A stretch of 64,000 nt of DNA from G965207045 sp965207045 (GTDB taxonomy: Bacteria > Pseudomonadota > Alphaproteobacteria > Rickettsiales > Anaplasmataceae). A program made the position numbers and the translations under genes. The stretch is from assembly GCA_965207045.1 (NCBI GenBank), contig OZ242261.1:558001-622000 (forward strand), given 5' to 3'. Shown here piece by piece: positions 46,682 to 55,580 of the stretch. The notes beneath the pieces were generated by a model. That model saw only the letters and a list, made by a program, of their open reading frames with translations. It was not told the origin of the DNA and did no database searches. Each line of letters begins with the position of its first letter. Within the stretch, counting starts at the first letter, position 1.

Positions 46682-48947
46682 CTACATTACACAATTATGT
46701 GCATCTCTTTCTAAAGACAAAGAAGAAGATACAGAAATTTTAGTAGTAGTACAAACAACGTTCTCAACTATCTTTTCAGCTTCTTTCTTGTACACACCGA
46801 ATAACAATTTATATATACTATCTCCTCCTTTGCTTACTAACAAAAGCGCCATTTTTCCGCATTTATTTTTTATATTGATATTTGCACCACTATCAACTAA
46901 ATGTTTAGCAACTTCTAAATGATTACCTATTGCAGCATAGATTAAAGCTGTATTTCCTTCCTTATCCTGTTGATCAACACTTGCTCCAGCATCTATTAGA
47001 AATCTTACTATTTCTTCATCTCCACTCTTATCTGCAATAATAAGAGCTGTTTCTCCAGCTTGATTTTGCAAATTTACGTCTGCTCCACACTCCACAAGAA
47101 TCTTCACTGCTTTATAAATTTTATTCCTTGCTGCATACATTAATGGAGTACACCTGTTATTATCATATATATTTACACTTGCACCTTTTACAATTACCTC
47201 ATTTATCTGTTCTACAATTGCTTCATCATAAGTATTGTTTTTAACAATCCATATCAATTTTCTGCTATTAAATATAGATACAAGTATAAGTAATAAAGTA
47301 TCTCCGGGATATTTTAGCTCTTGAATAAGATAATCGAATATACGAGAGGTTTTGATATCTTTATTATTGTCACTCATATAAATTAGATTGGGATCGACAG
47401 AAACCCCATTCTTTTTACACACACAAATATTTCTATCGACATCAACTTTAGATAAAGCAAGAGAAAATAAACTAGAAACACCTCCCTCAAAAAGAAATAG
47501 AGAAGCAGAGAGTAATCCATCAGCATGGTAGTTGCTTACCACACCACTGTCACTCCTTTTAAATTCAGTTAAAGAGTTCCATAGCTTATCAATACCTGGT
47601 AAATAATTCTCATACATTCTTAATACCTCACTTACTTCTTTCACCCCCTTGTTCTTCAAAATAGTAAATAAAATTAGTACCGAGATATCAGCAATAACCT
47701 GTTGTACATCAGGATTGGATTCCTCGTAACTTTTACGACAAGAAAGACATATAACCAAATTCTGTATATCATCAACACTTGTCCCCTTATCTATCAATTT
47801 TTTTACAATTTCTAAAGAACCTGTCCTAATTGCAACCATTAGTGCCGTCTCCTTAAAATTAGCCAGATCTCTACTTAATTTTTTCAATCTTTCATTTATA
47901 TTAGCACTATAATACTTACAAATATTTTTACCTTCAATTACGTCCCCATCCATGGATTTTTTAGCACAAAAAGTAAGCTCTAAATCAATTTCTTGACGTC
48001 TTAGTAATACTTCAATAACATTTTCTCTTCCACCTTCAATCGCATATATCAAGGCTGTAGCACCAGAATTACTATTTCTTTCATTAACATCAATGCACGA
48101 ACATTCAAGTAATAATCTAACTGACTTCTTCTTGTCCTACACTAGATGCCACCATCAAGATCGTTTGACCTTCCGGATATCTTGTATTGATTGTCTTAAC
48201 TGTTGATCTTTTTAGTGATTCCTTAACTAGCTTAGAAATTGTCTTAATTATTGATTCTCTTTTTAATTCCTCAGCTAGCTTTAACTCATCATATTTGTAC
48301 TTAATTGCATACATTAAAAATGTATAGCCTTTATTATCTTTAATATTAACATTAGTTCTTTTATCCTCAAGCAATGCTCCAATTACCCCAAAATAATTTT
48401 CCCGTATTGCCATCAATAATGCTGTGTTACCGTGAACATTTTTTTTATTAACATCAATACCTTGACGTTCCAGTAATAACCTAACTACTTCTTTTTGCTC
48501 TGTCATAACTGCATACATTAATGCCGTGTTACCACAACAATCTTTCTTATTGACCCTAATTCTTGAACATTTCAATAAAACTTCAACTACTTCCTTGTGT
48601 CTATATTCAACAGCCATCATTAATGCTGTCATACCACAATCATTTGGTACATTGACATCATCATCAATTTCTAAATTTTTCAATAAGATTTCAACTATCT
48701 CTTTTTTTCCATGGTGAGCAGCAACAAATAATGCTGTTTCACAAAATTTATTTTGTACATTAACACTTACATTGCTATGAATTGCCTGTAACACAACGTG
48801 TTTATTACCATCTTTAGCTTGCAATAGCCCTTTATCATCTATACTTAGCTTTATTCTTAATTTTTCTAGCTGAATCATACAATGAATACTTAGTTTCTCT
48901 AGCTGACTCACTAAATGTATTCTCAATTTCTCTAGCTGAATTCTCAA
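46682..48947 (-). pseudogene. Large ankyrin-repeat gene broken by one frameshift
   Basis: Two open parts, 48117-48947 (276 residues) and the part from about 48116 to 46682, are halves of one protein. Ankyrin units run across the junction if one base is dropped near 48122: GQEEV then V-R-L-L-L-E-C-S-C-I-D-V-N-E-R. The 5' part has six or more units such as CGMTALMMAVEYRHKEVVEVLLKC and CGNTALMYAVMTEQKEVVRLLL. The 3' part has CTPLMYAARNKIYKAVKILVECGADVN, GETALIIADKSGDEEIVRFLIDAGASVD and GNTALIYAAIGNHLEVAKHLVDSGANIN. The only start for the 5' part is TTG 48947 or an internal ATG at 48878. It may be a recent pseudogene or a sequencing error. Confidence 0.85.
48865..48939 (-). repeat. 33-bp imperfect tandem repeats at the start of the ankyrin gene
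   Basis: TCTAGCTGA recurs at 48865, 48898 and 48931, exactly 33 bases apart, within a longer similar unit. On the minus strand each unit encodes an 11-residue block of the type QLEKLRIHLVS. The 33-bp/11-residue period is the same as in the unrelated gene at 18718. Confidence 0.75.
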
Positions 48948-49161
48948 TTACACTCTTAAACTGCCGTAACATGTTATAGAAACTCTATTTATTATACGTA
49001 CACATCATTATATTTTAATAACTTACAATATTACAATATTTTATACTTAACTTATAATTGATTGTAATTTATCAAAAAAATTCTCTTACACTACAAAAAA
49101 AACATGATATTTGCATTTAACTTTTAGAAATTATAGAATTATCTATAGAGTCTAAAATAAT

Positions 49162-50328
49162 ATGTCAGAAAAAAAAGTTTTAAATTTTGGCCCACAACAT
49201 CCTGCAGCACATGGTGTTCTAAGACTTGTTCTCGAAATAGATGGAGAAATTGTACAAAGAGCAGATCCACACATCGGCTTACTTCATCGTGGAACTGAGA
49301 AACTAATAGAACATAAAAACTATTTACAAGCTTTACCTTACTTTGACCGTCTTGACTACGTTTCACCCATGTGTCAAGAACATGCATACTCGCTTTGCGT
49401 AGAAAAATTGTTGGACTGTGAGGTACCAATCAGAGCACAATATTTACGTGTTATGTTTTGCGAAATAACCCGAATTTTAAATCATATACTCAATATTACA
49501 ACTCAAGCACTAGATGTTGGTGCTATGACCCCTCTGTTTTGGTTATTCGAAGAACGAGAAAAAATGCTAGAATTTTATGAAAGGGCTTCTGGTGCGCGCT
49601 TTCACGCAGCTTATATTAGGCCTGGTGGAGTTGCAAAAGATATACCGGATGGACTTACAGAAGATATTATATCATTCATAGATCAACTTCCCAGCAAAAT
49701 TGATGACATGGAAGGTATGCTAACTGAGAATCGTATTTTTAAACAAAGGTCAGTTGATATTGGTGTAGCTACAAAAGAAGAGGCTATAGAATGGGGATTT
49801 TCAGGACCAGTATTAAGGGCATCTGGTGTTGAGTGGGATTTGCGCAAATCACAACCATATGATGTGTATGATAAAATGGACTTCAAAATACCTGTCGGCA
49901 ACAATGGTGACTGTTACGACCGCTACCTAGTAAGAGTTGCAGAAATGCGCCAATCAATCAAAATTATAAAGCAATGCATTGACAATTTACCAAAAGGAGA
50001 AATAAAAAATACTGATCACAAGATCTCACCACCTACACGAGAAGAAATGAAGAATTCAATGGAAGCACTAATTCACCATTTCAAATTATATTCTGAAGGC
50101 TATCATGTACCTGCTGGCGAACATTATTTTCCTGTCGAAGCACCTAAAGGTGAATTTGGTGTTTATATAGTTGCAGATGGAACAAATCGCCCGTATAGAT
50201 GTAGAATTAGAGCTCCAGGTTTTCCTCATTTGCAAGCACTTGACCACCTATCAAAAGGTCATATGTTGGCTGATGTACCCTCAATTCTTGGTTCACTCGA
50301 TATAGTTTTTGGTGAAGTAGACCGATAA
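49162..50328 (+). CDS. nuoD: NADH-quinone oxidoreductase subunit D
   Basis: The product has 388 residues, normal for NuoD. Typical blocks are LNFGPQHPAAHGVLRLVLE at the start, HIGLLHRGTEKLIE, YFDRLDYVSPMCQEHAY, GARFHAAYIRPGGV and, near the end, EAPKGEFGVYIVADGTNRPYRCRIRAPGFPHLQAL and DIVFGEVDR. It is part of the peripheral arm of complex I near the quinone site. The stop shares one base with the radA start (TAATG). No other nuo gene is adjacent, so complex I genes are dispersed as in other Rickettsiales. Confidence 0.97.
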   Translation: MSEKKVLNFGPQHPAAHGVLRLVLEIDGEIVQRADPHIGLLHRGTEKLIEHKNYLQALPYFDRLDYVSPMCQEHAYSLCVEKLLDCEVPIRAQYLRVMFCEITRILNHILNITTQALDVGAMTPLFWLFEEREKMLEFYERASGARFHAAYIRPGGVAKDIPDGLTEDIISFIDQLPSKIDDMEGMLTENRIFKQRSVDIGVATKEEAIEWGFSGPVLRASGVEWDLRKSQPYDVYDKMDFKIPVGNNGDCYDRYLVRVAEMRQSIKIIKQCIDNLPKGEIKNTDHKISPPTREEMKNSMEALIHHFKLYSEGYHVPAGEHYFPVEAPKGEFGVYIVADGTNRPYRCRIRAPGFPHLQALDHLSKGHMLADVPSILGSLDIVFGEVDR

Positions 50329-51647
50329 TGATTGATAAAAAAATATATGTCTGTCAAAAATGTGGATATCAATTCAGCAAATGGTCTGGTAAATGTAGCT
50401 CATGTGATTCCTGGAATTCCATTTCTGAAGAAACAGTACAAAAAGGAACAAAAGGTAAAAAAATTTCTCCTTTATCTTTAAACCATGAGAATTCTTTAAC
50501 ACCTATTAGATTATCAATTAATATAGAAGAAGTTGATAGAGTCTTAGGTGGCGGACTTGTTAAAGGCTCTATAATTTTGCTTGGCGGTGACCCTGGAATT
50601 GGTAAATCAACGCTGGTATTACAGTTAGCAAACTCTTTGGCTGAAAAATGTTTGTACATATCTGGAGAAGAATCATTTGAGCAAATACGCCTACGTGCCA
50701 ATCGCTTAGAAATAAAATCTCAAGAATTAGGCATAATAATTGCAACCAATCTTGAGGATATTGAAGCAAGTATAAGAGGAAATAAAAACGTAAAGCTAGT
50801 GATAATTGACTCAATACAAACTATATATAGTACAGAAGTACCCTCATCTCCAGGTACAGTAACACAATTGCGATTCTGTGCACATAAACTGATTGAGTTA
50901 GTAAAAAAAAGCAACATTGCCTGTATCTTTGTTGGTCATGTCACAAAAGATGGACAAATTGCTGGCCCAAAAACTTTAGAACATATGGTTGATACAGTTC
51001 TTTACTTTGAAGGCGAATCAACTCACCAATTCCGGATACTACGCTCAATTAAAAATAGATTTGGATCAGCAAATGAGATTGGTGTTTTCACAATGTTAGA
51101 GACTGGTTTACAAGAAGTAAAAAATCCTTCATTTATTGAAGATTATGATGAAAAAATCAGTGGTACGACAATATTTGCAGGAATAGAAGGCACAAGACCA
51201 ATTTTAGTTGAAGTACAAGCTTTAGTAGCTAAAACAAATATGGTCACTCCAAGAAGAACTGTTGTAGGTTGGGATGCAAATCGCTTAGCTATGATTATTG
51301 CTATATTAAATAGCCGTTATGGCCTTTTCATAGGTGATAAAGAGATATATCTAAATATTGCTGGCGGTATAAAAATACAAGAGCCAGCAGCTGACTTAGC
51401 AGTAATAGTGGCAATCATTTCAGCTACACTTAACATTCCAGCACCAAAGAAAACAGTAATTTTTGGTGAAGTAGCACTATCTGGAACAGTGCGCAATGTC
51501 TCCTATGCTGAAGTAAGAATAAAAGAAAGTCTTAAAATGAACTTTGAAAAGTTCATTTCACCACTTACAGAAAAGAGCAATCAACATGGAAAAAACAATA
51601 ATGTAACAATAAAACATGTAAAGGACTTAAAAAAACTGTTTACATGA
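50328..51647 (+). CDS. radA: DNA repair protein RadA
   Basis: The product has 439 residues. The N-terminal C4 zinc finger (CQKCGYQFSKWSGKCSSCDSW), Walker A GGDPGIGKST, the KNRFGSANEIGVF motif of RadA and a C-terminal Lon-like domain (LNIAGGIKIQEPAADLAVIVAI) are all present. RadA is a RecA-like helicase acting in recombination. It is translationally coupled to nuoD by TAATG, an arrangement unrelated in function and probably reflecting genome compaction. Confidence 0.96.
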   Translation: MIDKKIYVCQKCGYQFSKWSGKCSSCDSWNSISEETVQKGTKGKKISPLSLNHENSLTPIRLSINIEEVDRVLGGGLVKGSIILLGGDPGIGKSTLVLQLANSLAEKCLYISGEESFEQIRLRANRLEIKSQELGIIIATNLEDIEASIRGNKNVKLVIIDSIQTIYSTEVPSSPGTVTQLRFCAHKLIELVKKSNIACIFVGHVTKDGQIAGPKTLEHMVDTVLYFEGESTHQFRILRSIKNRFGSANEIGVFTMLETGLQEVKNPSFIEDYDEKISGTTIFAGIEGTRPILVEVQALVAKTNMVTPRRTVVGWDANRLAMIIAILNSRYGLFIGDKEIYLNIAGGIKIQEPAADLAVIVAIISATLNIPAPKKTVIFGEVALSGTVRNVSYAEVRIKESLKMNFEKFISPLTEKSNQHGKNNNVTIKHVKDLKKLFT

Positions 51648-51697
51648 TTCTTATGTTGTACTCATTATTTACCTAATCAACAAACTCTTTTTATTTC

Positions 51698-52630
51698 TTA
51701 CCTACATAAACAAACCTCTTCGTTATTTAACATAAAAAAATTAAAATCATGAATATTAAATTCAGTTGATGGCTTACTTGTTGAAGTAACTTGTTTAGAT
51801 TGTAACTTAGCCACTTCTTTTTCCTGCTGCAAATCAACATACTTCTCTTCTACAACAAACTCTTTTAATTTTAGATTTTTATTACTTTCCTCCATTATAT
51901 GGAATAATATACTATTCTCTAATTGCAACATGAATTGACGTTTAACATAAGGAACTGATAATTCTTGCTTGTCTTTTTCATGCTGAAGTTTTAGATTTAA
52001 TATTCCATTTTTCAAATTACTCACTTTCTTTTGCAATCTATTGTACTCAACGCATACTGCAATTCCATCTTCCTTCTGTAAGCTCTCAAATAAGATCCTA
52101 AAACGGTAATAATCCTTCCTTTGCAATGGTTTTGTGTATTCATCATTTATTTTTGACAACTTAATTTTGCTATTGCTCTTAATACTTGTTGGATTTTGTC
52201 TAATGTGCATTTGGCATACTTCCTCAGGAAATTGCTTCTGTTTTGCTCCATGTCCCAAACATAATTCTTTCTTTACCTTTACAAAATCAAAAAACCCTTT
52301 CTTATGTTCAAACAATTTCTGCTCTAAATCATCCTCTCCACATTTCTTTAGTCTATCTCGCAAACTTTTATTCTTCAACATTAATTCATTAACTTTTCTA
52401 TTTAAATCATATTGCAAATAACCTATCTCACGAATAAAGCAAGATTCTAGATTACGATAACTATATAACAAATTAATCGATTCATCTCTTAAATAATCTA
52501 ATGAAAAGAACTCACCACCTTCAATAAAACTTTCTTTCAATATTTCAAAAACTTCTGTTCTCTCGATCTTTGCAAGCCATTCATAATCTACCAATTCAAC
52601 ATCCTCTATTTTTCTTTTTGCTGCCTTCAT
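51698..52630 (-). CDS. Coiled-coil protein with basic N-terminus, unknown
   Basis: The product has 310 residues starting MKAAKRKIEDVELVDYEWLA, with an early KRK run. The middle is mostly long helices (ESCFIREIGYLQYDLNRKVNELML; CVEYNRLQKKVSNLKNGILNLKLQHEKDKQEL). Near the C-terminus, KQVTSTSKPSTEFN resembles the N-terminus of the next gene product (NQVTSTSEDGFQF), a sign of shared ancestry or shuffling. No membrane helix or known domain. It is the first of three coiled-coil genes in a row on this strand. An effector role is a guess. Confidence 0.65.
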   Translation of the reverse strand: MKAAKRKIEDVELVDYEWLAKIERTEVFEILKESFIEGGEFFSLDYLRDESINLLYSYRNLESCFIREIGYLQYDLNRKVNELMLKNKSLRDRLKKCGEDDLEQKLFEHKKGFFDFVKVKKELCLGHGAKQKQFPEEVCQMHIRQNPTSIKSNSKIKLSKINDEYTKPLQRKDYYRFRILFESLQKEDGIAVCVEYNRLQKKVSNLKNGILNLKLQHEKDKQELSVPYVKRQFMLQLENSILFHIMEESNKNLKLKEFVVEEKYVDLQQEKEVAKLQSKQVTSTSKPSTEFNIHDFNFFMLNNEEVCLCR

Positions 52631-52965
52631 ATGTACCTAGATTAAAACTAGTATATATTATAATACATAATTAAATACAATTATAATGTCATCTTATTTG
52701 AGCGCAATAAAGAAATTTTCGTATTTAAAAAGTAGATTTCAAATGAACTATAAAAAAACCACTTCACACTATAAAGATAGATAATAACACAACAACCAGA
52801 TATTATAAATGACTTAAAAGAGCTGTTGCAATTCTCATGATTATCCATTTTGTAGTCAACATTTTACCTTCAGAAGATTATCATGAGAATTTTCGTTAGA
52901 AATAAAATGCTTCTGCTTCCCACTAAGTCCTTTTTTTCTTTACTGACGCACATTAAATTCTTCCC

Positions 52966-53079
52966 TCAGGAGCAGATAAAATTAAGCTTTTCTGATTTTG
53001 TTGCAATATCATTAACTCTGATTGAGGGCATAGGTTCTTTTTCACGAACGTCAGTAAAGGACTTTTCCCTTCTAAAGTA
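52966..53079 (-). pseudogene. In-frame duplicate of the 53080 gene C-terminus
   Basis: Directly after the TAA of the 53080-54294 gene the same frame stays open for 37 codons to TGA at 52966-52968. It encodes REKSFTDVREKEPMPSIRVN and then DIATKSEKL, matching the preceding tail GRKSSIAEVCEEKPIPSTRVN and DIAIKAEEF. The tail was duplicated in tandem and a stop now separates the copies. Confidence 0.75.
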
Positions 53080-54294
53080 TTACAACCTATAAATAAGATT
53101 AGAAGGATTACCCTTAAACTCTTCTGCTTTTATTGCAATATCATTAACTCTGGTTGAGGGTATAGGCTTTTCTTCACAAACTTCAGCAATAGAACTTTTC
53201 CGTCCTAATTGAGGAAAATGATAAACCCGATATACAATATCAGGATGATTGGACTCCTCCTCGTAACAAGAAACATAATCAACAGGTCGATTACCACTTT
53301 CTGCTCTTTGTACACTTTCTAACTCTCTATTCTTGCTTGTATCATTATTATTAACTGTCACCGCTGCCGCCAACCCATTAGACTGCCTACTATCACCTTT
53401 AGAAAAAACAAGCCCTCTTCCTCTTTTTTCTACCTCTTGTTGCTCTTCATTACTCTTATGAGGAATGTTAGCAACAGTCTCTTGCTTCTTTTCCTTGTCT
53501 TTATACTTCTTAGACTTTTTATGTTCTTTATACTTCTTAGACTTTTTATGTTTTTTATGTTTTTTACTAACGACTTCTTCAATCTCATAACCATCAGATT
53601 TTTTTCTTTTTTTATTCTTAATATTGTCTAACTGATCCTCTAAACGATTTTCACTTTCGATTTTATCCTTTTGAATTTTTTCATATTTAATTTTCATTTC
53701 TTCCAATTCTGTTTTCAATTTCTCTTCATAATATTTCTTAGTAAATTCTTGCACTGTTTCCAATATCACACTTTTTGCTTGTTCAAATTCTCTTTTTTTA
53801 CAGCAAAATGCATTTCTTATTTGCTCAAATTCCTCTTCCAAGTTAGATAACCTCTGAGAATTTGAACTTAATTCCTGACAATTTTTCCAATTGACAGCAT
53901 TGATATAACAGATAGACTGCTGAAAATCTCTAGCAATAGATCTTAATTGTTCATTTTCGACTTCCAATTTTTTATCTTTTATTAAAACGCTATAAAACAA
54001 ATTTCTGATATTTAGTTCATCTTCTGGTATCATTACCTTAATCTTTTCCAACAAGTCCTTGTCATGAACATCAGACTTTAGTAATAGTTTCTCAACCTTT
54101 TCCAATAAGTTTTGATCACGAATACTAAATTCTAGCAATAATCTTTTAATCTTCTCCAATAAGTTTTGATTATTAATACCAAATTCTGCTAATAGTTCTT
54201 CAACCTTTTTAAATTCTGATAAGTTCTGACTATTAATACTAGATCTAAATTGAAACCCGTCCTCACTAGTACTGGTCACTTGATTACTTTCCAT
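53080..54294 (-). CDS. Coiled-coil protein with Lys-rich nuclear-signal-like region
   Basis: The product has 404 residues. Residues 21-94 are four tandem units of 18-20 residues of the type NNQNLLEKIKRLLLEFSI. A long coiled coil (about 105-225) follows, then a very basic stretch from about 227 to 270 with KNKKRKKSD, KKHKKHKKSKKYK and KYKDKEKK, which looks like a nuclear or nucleolar targeting signal. The tail is polar, with CEEKPIPSTRVNDIA duplicated past the stop. There is no signal peptide. This layout fits secreted nucleomodulins of intracellular bacteria, but neither secretion nor localisation can be shown here. Confidence 0.7.
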   Translation of the reverse strand: MESNQVTSTSEDGFQFRSSINSQNLSEFKKVEELLAEFGINNQNLLEKIKRLLLEFSIRDQNLLEKVEKLLLKSDVHDKDLLEKIKVMIPEDELNIRNLFYSVLIKDKKLEVENEQLRSIARDFQQSICYINAVNWKNCQELSSNSQRLSNLEEEFEQIRNAFCCKKREFEQAKSVILETVQEFTKKYYEEKLKTELEEMKIKYEKIQKDKIESENRLEDQLDNIKNKKRKKSDGYEIEEVVSKKHKKHKKSKKYKEHKKSKKYKDKEKKQETVANIPHKSNEEQQEVEKRGRGLVFSKGDSRQSNGLAAAVTVNNNDTSKNRELESVQRAESGNRPVDYVSCYEEESNHPDIVYRVYHFPQLGRKSSIAEVCEEKPIPSTRVNDIAIKAEEFKGNPSNLIYRL

Positions 54295-54448
54295 AACAAT
54301 TTTTTATTTAAAAAATAACATATAATGTATATCATTACATGAATAAACACAACTAAAATTTTTCCATTCTGACGTCACTTAATAATCAAAGTTAGCTTAT
54401 ACAGAGATATTTCACCTGAGAATTTATTACATATCGAACCCTAAAACC

Positions 54449-54470
54449 CCTCTCTGCAATTGCAAAGAGG
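54449..54470 (-). terminator. Hairpin downstream of the 54518 gene
   Basis: The minus strand reads CCTCTTTGC-AATT-GCAGAGAGG, a 9-bp stem with one T-G pair and a 4-base loop, followed by GGTTTTAGGG. It lies 48 bases after the stop of the 54518-55495 gene and is a probable terminator; the T tract is weak. Confidence 0.5.
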
Positions 54471-54517
54471 AAGAATAATACAACAACCAAACACACTCAA
54501 AACTTGAAAAAAAAATA

Positions 54518-55495
54518 TCAGAAAGATTGCCACTCTCTTTCACAACTTAGTATACCTTTTGAAGCAGAATCATCTAGCCTAACAACACTTTGCAAACTTA
54601 TTTTTCCAAAACTAACTTTATCATCAATAACAATAGAACTATTCTTTACGTACTCACCCCTATTTTTCTCTTGCTCTGACCCACACACTTCTTTCTTTTG
54701 TCTTTTTATTCCTCCGGATGTTGAACTTTCATCATCCACTCCCCTTGACCTTTTTAAAAAATCTACACCAGAATCTCGTGACCACTTTCCATACTTAGCT
54801 TCTTCTACAATTTCTTCTTTAAGTAATTTTGATGTTTCTAACAATGAACTAAGCGGCATTATGTCTACAAGGCTATCATATTTTTCTTCCAATTCATAAC
54901 ATTTTTCTTTCCGGTTACTATATTTTTTTTCCAGTTTACCAAATTCTTTTTTCAGTTTATAACGCTCTTCTTCCACTTCATTAATTTGGGATTTTAGCTG
55001 TCGATAATAAAATTTATCGATATTAAGTCCTTTACTCTTAATTAAAAAATTTTCTTCCATTTGCTTCAAATCATTTTCATATTTTTCCTGAATACTTTTT
55101 TTATCTTTTAATACCTTCTCATTATAAGCTTCCAAATCTTCCACCTTCTTTTCCAGCTCCTTCTTTTCTTGACAACATTTACAGTTATTACAAAGCACTC
55201 CATTAACCTCTTCACCCTCTTTTCTACTTTTGTGCAGAGTATCTTCGATCACTTTTTTCTTATTAGAAGCTACAGAAACTAATATTTCCAAATCTTGAAC
55301 AAACTCCTCTGTAATTTTTTTACAACAATTAATACTCTGATTCAGTCTGTTATTCTCTTCCTCTAACCCAAGCATTTCCTTTTTTATCCCACTAATCTCT
55401 CCTTCTAAGCACTTTTCCATCTCTGAACTTTTGGTCTTTTTTTCCACACTTCTTGATCCTAAAAAAACGTCTTTATTTTCTCCTCTTGACAACAT
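54518..55495 (-). CDS. Long coiled-coil protein, unknown
   Basis: The start at 55495 (MLSRGENKDVFLGS) is chosen over an upstream in-frame ATG at 55558 that would add a hydrophobic leader unlike the rest. The product has 325 residues and is almost all coiled coil (EMLGLEEENNRLNQSINCC; KKELEKKVEDLEAYNEKVLKDKKSIQEKYENDLKQM and on). A Cys pair cluster CNNCKCCQEKK lies near residue 108, and a basic run KRSRGVDDESSTSGGIKRQKK near the C-terminus could serve as a bipartite nuclear signal. It shares size class, composition and neighbourhood with the two genes downstream. If the upstream start is used, a membrane-inserting leader would change this reading. Confidence 0.65.
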   Translation of the reverse strand: MLSRGENKDVFLGSRSVEKKTKSSEMEKCLEGEISGIKKEMLGLEEENNRLNQSINCCKKITEEFVQDLEILVSVASNKKKVIEDTLHKSRKEGEEVNGVLCNNCKCCQEKKELEKKVEDLEAYNEKVLKDKKSIQEKYENDLKQMEENFLIKSKGLNIDKFYYRQLKSQINEVEEERYKLKKEFGKLEKKYSNRKEKCYELEEKYDSLVDIMPLSSLLETSKLLKEEIVEEAKYGKWSRDSGVDFLKRSRGVDDESSTSGGIKRQKKEVCGSEQEKNRGEYVKNSSIVIDDKVSFGKISLQSVVRLDDSASKGILSCEREWQSF

Positions 55496-55580
55496 ACAAA
55501 ACCTATATTTAGATATACTAAATGCTATAGTATATAGTATATGTATCAATAACTGCAACTAAGATATTTAAAAATTTTGT

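Noticed and set aside
48526..48717. 63-codon plus-strand frame
   Set aside because: Shadow of ankyrin units on the opposite strand.
51698..51709. C-terminal C-L-C-R of the 51698 gene as a second CaaX box
   Set aside because: Arg is not an accepted last residue and there is no polybasic run before it.
52883..53092. 69-codon plus-strand frame
   Set aside because: It is antisense to the duplicated C-terminal tail of the 53080 gene, which explains its length.
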